Positions 1-10,346 of a stretch of DNA of 64,000 nucleotides are shown piece after piece. Origin of the DNA: Prinsepia uniflora (lineage: Eukaryota; Streptophyta; Magnoliopsida; Rosales; Rosaceae); NCBI GenBank assembly GCA_032719365.1, contig CM064861.1, positions 80,286,863 through 80,350,862 on the forward strand, written 5' to 3'. How positions within the stretch are numbered: the stretch's first letter is position 1; each line of letters starts with the position of its first letter. Below the pieces are notes generated by a model. The model was not told where the DNA came from, did no database searches, and saw only the letters and a program-made list of their open reading frames with translations. The position numbers and the translations under genes were made by a program.

Positions 1-1031
<1,031 letters not shown>

Positions 1032-1438
1032 TGTAGTTTTGGAAACTTTTATTGTAAAATGACTATTTTACCTTTAATAGTATCAAAGTTGACTTTTTAC
1101 TCTAATTGTTGTTTGGATTTTTCGTGAGTACCATTATGTAGGTCTCGGTGTCGCGAGTTTGTAGAAAGACAGATGTCGGAATCGTTGATCGGATGAATGC
1201 ACTATAAGTCTAGACTTGTTAAGGGCATTTTAGTAATTCGGAATTGAGGCATTTTTCGTAATTTTACTAATAAATTTTTTTGTGAGTTTTTAAGATTGTG
1301 ACAAGTGTCACTCTATTTGGACAATGGATACATCGTCATAGAAATGAGGAGGTGATATATGAAGAACACGAAGAACGTTGAAGAACATGTGCATCTAGAT
1401 CATTTAAGGTGTTGAAACTTTGAACCAAAGGTCCTAAC
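1032..1438 (+). mobile_element. Old plus-strand LTR, left part
   Basis: Degenerate but collinear with the 5' third of the other LTRs: 'aaaatgactattttacc', then GTTGACTTTT, a 'taggtctcggtgtcgcgag' block and an 'agacagatgtcggaatcg' block. It is cut by the solo LTR at 1439-4358 and resumes at 4364. Confidence 0.6.
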
Positions 1439-2830
1439 TGTAACAACCCGTCCCGAGAGCCGGGATTAGTAGAGTAAATAAGGTGTGATTATTGAGGTTA
1501 AGCAGTGGGTAGGTGGTCCCGATGGGTCCATGAGTGTAGAATGACGATTTTGCCCCTAGTTCGGGCAAATAGTTGACTTTTAGTTGGGAGGTCGATTGAG
1601 TGTTGACTGGTGACTAGGACGTAGTTTAGGACGTCACGAATCCATAGGCAGGTGACACGTCCGATTCCGACATCCGAGGAGGAAGTTGTGATGTTCGGAA
1701 GGTCGAGGGCATAACCGTAATTTGGGTAAATTAGGGGGAAAAGTTGACTTTTTGAATAATCGAGTTTTGGTAGGTTGACCTAGGATGGTTAGATAGATTT
1801 CGTCATCCTGAGTTCGATGACAGGCGGCATGTATTCATCGGACTTACGAGACGAGAGTTACGGGTCTAGGAAGTTTCGGTAAAACCGTAAAAATGTGTAA
1901 AACAGGAGGGTATTTTGGTCTTTTTGGCTTTTGGGGATTTGTGCAGAGAGAAGCAAGATGGACGGCTGGGGTTTAAGCAGGTGGGATAAGGATGGACTGG
2001 ATTGTGACACATGGCATTTGTGTAGTGGGTTCTGGGGGGTTCTTCTGTGTGTGTGCGGTCCTAAATACTTGGGTGAACCCGTGTGTGCGTATGTGGTTCT
2101 TCGACAAGCACAGAGAAACAGAGTGAGCTTGTGAGGGAGAATTGAGGAAGGATCTTGGCTGGTGTTGAGTGCGGGTGAGTGAGGGAGAGACAGGGAGGTC
2201 AGTGAGAGATGGTGGTGGTGACTTGGTGGTGCAATCGTGCACGGCGGCACGGCGGAGCTGCAACTGAAGGGTAAGTCTTCCTGCTCTGTTTTTCCCGTGA
2301 TTTTCATTTGGAAAGTCGTGGGTCTGGGCTGAGAGTCGAGAGGATTGGAGGTCGGGATAGTGTTCAGGGAGGTCCTAGGTGTCGACTAGGATGGTCACCG
2401 TGACGGGGGTGTCCACGGCGGAGCTCGGGCGATGATGAGCACTCTGATGCTCTGTTTGGCTGTGAAATTCAAACGGTGAGGCGACGAGTTTGGGGGTGGG
2501 TCGAGGGTAACGGAGGTATGGTCTAGGTTCAGTGAGGTCTTAGGGACCGTCTGGCGTCACCACCGTGACGGGAGGTGACCGGAGTAGAGGAGTCGTGAAA
2601 CAGGGGGACATTGGCCGTCTGGTTTTGAGTTTAGTCGACGGGCTAGGGACAGTGTCGAGGTGAACGGAGTTGGGGAATCGACAGGGTTGGTCTGGACGAA
2701 GCTGCAGGTGAAAGAAGGGGCTGGAATGGTGGCAGGACGGTGGAGAATGCTTCTCGCCGGTTCAAGCTACGGTGGCCGGTTCAGTACAGTGCGGGAGGTT
2801 GAAGATGGCACTGTAGCTGGCGCGTGAGTG

Positions 2831-2860
2831 CCACGCGCAGCCACTTTGGGCGGCGCGTGG
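2831..2860 (+). other. GC-rich potential hairpin of the LTR
   Basis: CCACGCGC (2831-2838) and GCGCGTGG (2853-2860) are perfect reverse complements around a 14-nt loop ending GGGCG. The same stem and a similar loop are found at 58780-58809 and, shorter, at 50872-50899. Confidence 0.7.
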
Positions 2861-3157
2861 GGGCGCTTGCGGCGGCGGATGGAAAAGTGATCAACATGGA
2901 TTTTGGTCTAGGAGCTATCGTGAGTTCAATGGAGTTGGTTTCGGGTCAATCGGAAGTCGTTTGAGTGTAGTTCCGCGAGGGTGAAGGTTTAGGGTCCCGG
3001 GGTTTTAAGTCTTTGGTTCGGGGAATTTTAAGGAAATTAGGTAGTTGTTTCGTAGACGTATTAGTGACGTAATTTGACGGTGTTTGACAGGATCGGGATT
3101 TCCCGAGGAAGCCGAGGAACGGGCTGGACGTTCGGGACGCGAGTAGGGCTCAGTACT

Positions 3158-4066
3158 GTGAGTGGACCCTTTCCTTAAACTCGATCATGCATAACTGTTT
3201 TTATATACGTTTTTGATGGTTTTACTTAAGACACTATGTTTATTGCATATGTTATGATGGTTTTACGTGATTATACGTGATTGAGATGTTTGCACGTTTT
3301 TCGAGATGTTTTCGGGATTTTGCACGTTTTTCGAGAAACTGCTGGTTTTCGGATTTTGATGCCACATTTGGGGATTTCCACCTATAAAGGTTTTCGGATA
3401 ATGATAAATGGGTTATGAAACGTGATTTGTGATTACATGTGGTTTTGGTATGAAAATGGATATTTTTCCGGATTTGGGTTCGGAATGACGGTTCTGGATG
3501 CTGGAAGGGCTTCGGACCAGTGATTTCGGATTCGGGTTTGGATGAGGATTTGGTAAATGGTTTTTAAAATGGTCTTGGGATTGGATTTGCTGGATCTGGA
3601 TATTGGGTTTAAAGACCCGGATATATGTGACAGGGGACCGGCCGGATTGGGTTTAAAGACCCGGATTGAGTTTAAAGACTCGGGAGTTTAAAGACTCGGA
3701 TATATTGATTTCCCCCGTAGGCCTTGAGTTTAAAGACTCGGGAGTTTAAAGACTCGGATATGATTAAGGCCTGGATTGAGTTTAAAGACTCGGGAGTTTA
3801 AAGACTCGGATAGGTCCAGCAGGTTCGATCGGGAAATGAGGATTTGATACGGTTTCTGATACTCATGCTATGGTTTCTTATGATATTTTATAGTGTTTCT
3901 GTTTCTTATGATGTTTTATAATGATTATTTTATAACTGTGTTCATAACTGTTGGTTATGCATGTGGTTTCAAAACGGAGGGTTAAACTCGGTTTTCATAT
4001 AAAGTGGTTTTGAACTTTTTGTATTTTCTGGTCCACTCACATTTTCTGTTTTAAATTGCCCTCCAG
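3158..4066 (+). other. Intron-like segment of the LTR
   Basis: Begins GTGAGT (plant 5' splice-site consensus) at 3158 and ends TTGCCCTCCAG at 4066 after a pyrimidine-rich stretch; 909 nt. The ends carry complementary arms TGTGAGTGGACC (3157-3168) and GGTCCACTCACA (4030-4041). Equivalent boundaries on the sense strand: 59107-60012 (+), 7449-8609 (-), 15221-16426 (-), 34030-35554 (-), 49646-50578 (-). Splicing itself is an inference. Confidence 0.5.
3604..3811 (+). repeat. Array of GRGTTTAAAGACYC hairpin units
   Basis: Eight units, starting near 3604, 3650, 3667, 3684, 3725, 3742, 3777 and 3794. Two read GGGTTTAAAGACCC and six read GAGTTTAAAGACTC. Each can fold with a 4-bp stem, and the second stem pair changes G-C to A-T together. 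Confidence 0.9.
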
Positions 4067-4363
4067 GTTGTGGAGCTAGCGCGGGGTCTTAACGTCGAGG
4101 CAGTGTCTGAGGCATCGAAGTGACGAGCGGGATTTTCGAGTGCTTAAGTTTTCCTCCGCGTGTGTGTATCTATTGTCGGATTTTGTTTCTTTGTATTTTT
4201 GTACTAGGCTCTGTAAACGATAACTTCGGGATCTTTTGTTTAATTACTCCTGCGTCTGACTGGGTTTGAGTGAGTTTTACTTGAGTTTTGTGTCGGGGAG
4301 TCAGACGGGAGCGGGATTTACCTCGGGTTTCGGGGTGAAACCGGGGTGGGTCCTGACACTAAC

Positions 4364-5384
4364 AAGTTCCTTAAGCTCCTAGGATGACAAACTGCGAAGG
4401 AAGTTCAGCCAAAACTTGAGAGGCGACATAGTCCCTAGAGCTGGTGAAGAACGTTCGAATTGGGATTAAACAGAGAAATAACTACTGTGAGTGGACTTTT
4501 ATTTTAAATAAATTATTGTGCATGAATTTTAAATATTTTAATTGTTCTATTACATGATTTATGTTATGATGACTATGTATATATATATATATATGTTTTC
4601 TTGATATTTGTTAATTTTTTATTAACGGACAACCATCCTCAGATAGTTGGTTATTTGGTTAGTCTTAAACTTTAAAAGCATGACTCTATTTTCCTGAGAC
4701 TGGTGATTAGATAATGACTCAGACGTCTAAAATAAGTCTCCGTCGATTTTTACTCAAACATCCAGAGCTCGACTTTATTTTCCCCAGTGGTTGGCCTACT
4801 AGTAGTGTAGTTATGACGATTGACATTCGAGTATCAAGGATATGTTGGTTATATCTGATGATTTTTGTTTATGGTTTGATATTTTTGTATTGATTTAATT
4901 TACTGATATTAATTGAATTACAGATATTTTCTCATATTTTTAAATTCACAGTTTATCATTTGGTTTTAGTCTAGGTATAATGGTTTTACTTATGCATAGT
5001 TTTACAAAATGGAGGATAATCTACTTGTGTTTTTCGAATTGTGTTTTTAAATGTCTATTTTCGTTTACTCATATTTTTATGGGTTTTACTTGCCTTCCAA
5101 GCCTTGACACGAAGAATGGGACCTACCATGGAGTCAGAGGCATAAACTAGGCAATGCACACTCGTTGACATTTTAGGGTAGATTTCTGTACCTTGAGTTG
5201 TACAATAATACTTATGCTATGTATGGCATAACATATGTGAAGTATCCATGGCCTGAAAGTTGGTTGGTTTTATCAATATTATGTAATACTTCTGGGGATA
5301 ATTTCAATTTTTTTAGTATTGACTATCCGATGGGAGTAGGATCTTTCATGAATATTGAGGTGTTTTTGAGAAGGGGTCCTGCCA
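4364..5384 (+). mobile_element. Old plus-strand LTR, right part
   Basis: Continues the LTR broken at 1438. It has the CTGTGAGTGGAC donor-like motif (about 4485), a TATA run, and 'ttgccttccaag' (about 5090) in place of the usual CCCTCCAG. It ends near 5384 in GGGGTCCTGCCA, a decayed form of GGGTCCTGACA, followed at once by a degenerate primer site. With the gag relic at 5607 this is the left end of an old Ty3/Gypsy element. Confidence 0.65.
4579..4596. repeat. (AT)n microsatellite
   Basis: Short AT dinucleotide run inside the old LTR. Confidence 0.85.
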
Positions 5385-5387
5385 ACT

Positions 5388-5403
5388 TGGTTAAAAGCAT
5401 AGG
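5388..5403 (+). other. Degenerate primer-binding site
   Basis: TGGTTAAAAGCATAGG lies 3 nt after the LTR end. It resembles the tRNA-iMet-type site TGGTATCAGAGCA with several substitutions. The position between LTR and gag supports the reading. Confidence 0.5.
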
Positions 5404-5606
5404 TTTATTGTTATTAACTACACTTGTGAGGTGCAGAGTGTGTGCTAAGGTGTGTTTATTTCAGGAAAAGGGACAACTATGCATCTCAGACGAGATCCCC
5501 ATGCACGACTTAAAGATGAGACATAGATAATTAGAGAGAGCCTGAATATTGAGAGAGCCCAACAATTAGGGGCAACTATTTTTAAGGGTGATGCTTGCTT
5601 GTAAAA

Positions 5607-6172
5607 GGCGGAGGAATGGATTACCTACCTGGACATGATTTTCAAGGTTATGAGATGTCTACCACAGGACATGGCATTGTTAGCCAACTTTCAATTAGGA
5701 GGCTACACATATTGGTGGTGGCAGGGGTTACAAATGATGGGCTAGGATGCCCAGACCTTGACATGGGAGACATTTATAGACATATTTCTGGATCAGTTTT
5801 GTCCTTGCCCATTTTTTGATGCCAGAGAGGTGGTGTACTTGCGTTTTCAGTATGAAAGTATGACGATAGCTCAGTATGAACATAAGTTTCTAAGTTTGTC
5901 CCGCTTCACCTCAGCATTCGTTAGGCAGATAAGTGTCGACGGTTTGCGTTGGCCCTACGAGATGAATTTGGCCCTGTCGTGACAGTATGTTCTTTTGCCA
6001 CCCTAAGAGTTATCAGATGCTGGCATCCAAGTAGAGGCAAGTTTGCCAGTGCAGTAGCAGGGTGTGAGTTTGGGTCAAAGACATGAACGACGATATACTG
6101 GTACTTGTAGTTAGAGAGCCCCAAAAACGGGTAGTACTAGCTTTGGATTTTCTGGTAGTTATCGTACCGGTT
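5607..6172 (+). pseudogene. Ty3/Gypsy gag relic
   Basis: Joined across stops and frame changes, the plus strand reads like a retrotransposon Gag (retrotrans_gag type). There is an AEEWI...LDMIF segment from about 5610, then LLANFQLGGYTYWWWQGL at about 5680-5735. The next block, TWETFIDIFLDQF, is followed by DAREVVYLRF and MTIAQYEHKFLSLSRF up to about 5915. These are the usual tryptophan-rich and 'QYE.KF..L.R' blocks of plant Gypsy Gag. There are stops (for example after LQMMG) and frame drift after about 5980. Pol is missing, because a different LTR begins at about 6196. The Gag identity is good; the clade is not determined. Confidence 0.8.
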
Positions 6173-6195
6173 CATGTTGACTAGGAAGAGTAGTA

Positions 6196-7212
6196 CGTAA
6201 TAGCCCGGAATATCAATTATGATAAATTCGGAAAATTAAATGTAAAATGACATTTTTACCCTTGCATATGTATTGTGGTTAAATGTTGACTTTTGACTCG
6301 TAAAGTTATTGGGAATTTGACCAAGACCCATTACGTAGATCGAGACATTACGAGTCTATAGACAGGCGGCACGTCGAGATCGGACATCAGACGGGGAAGT
6401 TACGGGTTAAGAAAGGATTTATGAACTATTCACGATTACACATTTTTCAAGACTTTGACTTTTGGCAGTTTTTCATTGGTCCAAAAATATTTGAAATAGA
6501 CCAATGGGTGAGTTACACTTGTCACTCATCCCATTGGCCCTGGTCCCCATGTTCATGCATCTCCTTATTTCTTCTTCTTCATTCACTCGAACACCCAAAA
6601 CCTACCATCAAACATCTTCTCATCCTTGAGCCGTCTGAGTGAAAGATAGAGTGAGAGAGGCGACTAAGACGACGACGGTGGACAGCGGAGGAGGGAGGAG
6701 TAGCCTGGAGCCCAGAAACCAAGTAAACTTAAAAACCCTATTTGGGCTTGATTTTCGAATTCAAGTTTGGATGAGTTGTTAGGCCATTCTGATGGTTGGA
6801 AATGATTCATTGGGATTGGACGAGTCAACAGCAGAAAAAAATAGTGGAAAAAGGCAGCTGGAATCGACTGGGTTTCGAGTTTGAAGTTTGGCCAAAAAGT
6901 ATCAAGCTTGGTTGAAGCTATTGAGGTACTTTCTTCCTTTTTTAAACCGATAGATCAATTTGTGGGCCGATTACGAGTAGATAGGTCAAACAATGGCACA
7001 TTTTGGAAGTCTGAGGAGGAAGAACCAGTCAGGTCGGGTTGCGAGTTGATTGACCTATTACAGGGACGCGGGTCGACCCATCTGAAGGTAGGAGACAATG
7101 ACGTGGCATGGCAAGTCATCGATGTCAGTCCACATGGAAAATTAGGTGATGCACGTGGCAGGTTGTCAAGTCCAGTCAGTACTGACATGGTAGTGCCATG
7201 TCAGACATGTTA
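6196..7212 (+). mobile_element. Plus-strand LTR, 5' part (disrupted)
   Basis: Starts with a decayed terminus (CGTAATAGCCCGGAAT) and shows the order of the other LTRs: 'aaatgacatttttaccc', GTTGACTTTTGACTC, 'agacaggcggcacgtcgag', then a segment like a transcribed leader. It is interrupted at 7213 by a minus-strand element. The likely continuation is at 25812, with some sequence lost at that junction. Confidence 0.65.
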
Positions 7213-10200
7213 TGACACGACCCACCCACACTACCCCGGGATTAAGGGCTAAGTCATGCTCCCGTCTAACCCACGTGCGACAGGAAGGCTGACTGACGAC
7301 CAAACTCCGTGTAACACGTAAGCTGGACAAGGGATTCTCGATCTGACCGTCCAAAAACTTTCGGACATCCTAGTGTGCGCAGAATCTACGGTGGATCACG
7401 TGTGTGATGTCTCCGTCTCTCTCTATCAACAGCCCGCACCGCAACAACCTGGAGGGTATCGAAAACATAAAAGACTGTGAGTGGACAAAAATAAAGAATA
7501 AGTTTAGAAAACCGTTTACAAGAAAGGACAATTATACCCTCCGCTTAAAAACTAATGCATGCATAATCAACTCATGTCAGAAAACCATTTCATTTTCGAG
7601 AGAATCAAACCATTTATGCACACCGAAATCATTTCCTTTTCTCAAATCCCGGGCCTCAGCCCAAAACCATTGAAATCCATATCATCCGGGGCATAGCCAA
7701 AAACATCGGAAAACCATTATCTGAAAACCATCATTATTGGGAACCATCAAGTTCTCTTCAAAATCCAAAACACATTTGAAATCCATTTCAACCAATCGAA
7801 CCTGCTGGATCTATCCGAGTCTTTAAACTCCCGAGTCATTAAACTCAATCCAGGCCTCAATATAATCCGAATCTTTAAACTCCCGAGTTTTTAAACTCAA
7901 TAGGCCTACGGGGGAAATCACAATATACGAGTTTTTAAACTCAATCCGAGTCTTTAAACCCAATCCGGGCCCGCCCCCGTCATAATCATATCCGGGTCTT
8001 TAAACCCAATAACCAGATCTAGCAAATCCAATTCAAAAACCATTTCCCAAACCATGTCCAAATCTGAATTCGAAATCACCATATCGAATTCCAAGTCGAA
8101 TCCGAAATCAGCATCTCGAATCCAAATCCAGAATCATATCCATAATCCAGAATCATATCCATAATCCATTTCCAAATCCGAATCTGAAACCATCATTCCG
8201 TAAGCTAGCATCCGGAATAACCATTCCGAACACAAATCTGAAAAATCCACTTTCAAGTTCCAAAATCGAATCCCGAATCGTCATCTTGAAATCCAATTCC
8301 AAAACCCGAAATCAAATTTATCGAAACCACTTTTATGAACTGGACCTCAAGCCCGTAATCACTTTTCCGAAATCCATTAGAAATCATTGAATTCAAATTA
8401 TAATTCAAATCCCAAAATCAAATCATTAAAACCTTGGTCAAATCACAGTATAAATCGCAAGCTTGTAAAACGTGTAAATACATACTTATTTCGAAATCTG
8501 TACAAAATCGTAAATTATCAATATCAATTCACAAATATAGAAATCACGTATAGAAAACATATAAAACATATATGCATGCATCATAAGTTCGAAAGCAAAG
8601 TCCACTCACAGACCATTTGCATTGTTGCCTCGATACGCGTGCACATAAGCCGTTCCTGGCTAATCCACTATCACCGACTTTCCCGAACCTATCCAAATCC
8701 CATAATAAGGTCTTTAACTACTTCAAAATGGTCATACTAAAACCCCGTAATTTTTCTGAATTTTTAACTATTTTTAATAAAGCCCTAAAACCTTCAGACA
8801 TCCCGAAACATATAAAGATGATGTTCGATCGACTCGAAACTAGTGCCAAAATGTTCGTTACATCGATTACATCATATCACATGTTGAAAATTTCCCCAGA
8901 CAAGGCACCACGCGCCCTCAAGCGCTGCCCAAAGGGGCTGCGCGTGGGAGCCACACGACTCAGCACTGTTCATCGTCTTCCTCAAGTCGACCAGCCTGAA
9001 CTGGTTCTATAAATCCGGTCCAATCCTGAACCGGCGCTCATGGTTTTCCCTCGTTTTTCCATGATTTTCAATTCTATTTGATCTATTAGCTTCGTCCCAT
9101 CCAACCTAATCGATTTAGCTAATTAAAACACAACTTAAAGACCTGAATATTACCTTCTCAAGTCCTCATTCGAAACCTGCATTTTCTTCCTTTCCTCTGA
9201 CCAGTACAGACCGTCTCTGGTCACTATCTCAAGCTCGATCGATTCCTAAAAACGCCTTGAACATTATCCCATTCATTAATTTGATCAACAATTACTATAA
9301 CAAAAAGTACCATTTTTGAATCAAACGGCCTTACCTCGTCGGTTTCACGGCCACCATCCACGGCGAGGCACCATTCCAAGTCTATTCAACTCCTAGACAC
9401 CCCAGAAGCATCATCCAATTAGTCAGTTGTGCTCTTTAGCCCTTTAATTCGAGTTCACCATTCCAACTAAAAACAGGGGAACTCACGGTTTTTCACGGGT
9501 TCTTTTCCACCCCTCGCCGTCGTGAGCCGTCGTGGCCACCAATCGTCTCAGCACAGCCTCCCTTCCAGCTTTCCTTCACACCCCACCTTCATCTGATCAG
9601 GTTTGAGAGGGTTGGGGTTCCACGATTAGCTCTGTCTCTGTTTTCTACGTTTTTCCATTCCAATTGTCCATGACAAACCGATTCTGTTTAAAAATCAGTG
9701 AGGCAGTGAGTAAGGTTTTACAACCGTCCAGACCCAGCCAGGTGTCCAAAACCTAGTGGTCACCCCATCCAAAAATAGCCAAGTCTCCTGATATCACTGG
9801 GCACACATTCCAAGATAGCAAAATGACCAAAATGCCCCAAAGGACAAATTACCATTTTGCCCCTCAAGTCCCTAGGCCCCGTAACTCTGTCGTCCGACCT
9901 CTAATTGACGCATGCCGACTGTCATTGTACTCAGGGAATCGGGACCTACCTAACGGTCCTCAAAATAAATGAAAATAACTTGTCATCTGAAAAGTCAACA
10001 AATTACCCTTAAACTTCTGTACTAAATTACCAAATTACCCTTAAACTTCTGAACATCATAACTTTCTCCTCGGATGTCGGAATCGGACGTGCCACCTATC
10101 TATGAACTCGTGACGTTCCGAACTACGTCACAGTCCTTGGTTAAAGTCTAGTTGTTCGTTCGAACCAAAAGTCTACCCTTTGCCCAATTCCAGGGGTAAA

Positions 10201-10310
10201 ATCGTCATTTCGCACCGTCCGTCCGAAAGCATCCAACTAATCACCGATTAATTTTACTAATCCATCATTAACCACTAATCTAATCTCGGTTTCCAGGACG
10301 GGTCGTTACA
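7213..10310 (-). mobile_element. 3' LTR of older LARD-like element
   Basis: Read on the minus strand, it starts TGTAACGACCCGTCC (at 10310) and ends GGGTGGGTCGTGTCA (at 7213). The adjoining polypurine tract at 10311 makes it the 3' LTR. It contains the intron-like segment (7449-8609) and the hairpin array (7816-8009). The partner 5' LTR is 13881-15040 plus 24003-25811, clearly more diverged than the LTR pair of the younger nested element. Confidence 0.88.
7816..8009 (-). repeat. Array of TTTAAA hairpin units
   Basis: Minus-strand copies of the GRGTTTAAAGACYC unit, read on plus as GAGTCTTTAAACTC and GGGTCTTTAAACCC with some decay (for example 'cgagtcattaaactc'). Confidence 0.85.
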
Positions 10311-10346
10311 ATCTCCCCTCCTTAAAGAATTTCGTCCCCGAAATTC
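10311..10346 (-). other. Polypurine tract with adjoining palindrome
   Basis: On minus this reads AAGGAGGGGAGAT directly before the 3' LTR. Just upstream is the palindrome GAATTTCG-GGGA-CGAAATTC (10327-10346). The combination is typical of the end of Tekay/Del-type chromovirus internal regions. The younger element keeps a similar palindrome and tract at 17926-17960. Confidence 0.8.

Larger units (their letters stand above)
1439..4358 (+). mobile_element. Solo LTR (2.9 kb), TSD CTAAC
   Basis: Starts TGTAACAACCCGTCCC and ends GGGTGGGTCCTGACA. It is flanked by a perfect 5-bp target duplication CTAAC (1434-1438 and 4359-4363). No internal region or second LTR is present, so it is a solo LTR left by LTR-LTR recombination. 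It holds a CCACGCGC/GCGCGTGG stem (2831-2860), an intron-like segment (3158-4066), a hairpin array (3604-3811) and terminal GTCTGAC/GTCAGAC arms (4254-4260, 4300-4306). It is very similar to the solo LTR at 57235-60300. Short ORFs in it match no known protein. Confidence 0.93.

Noticed and set aside
3604..3811. CRISPR-like array (regular short repeats with spacers)
   Set aside because: Plant nuclear LTR context, palindromic units of 14 bp with irregular, non-unique spacers and no cas genes.
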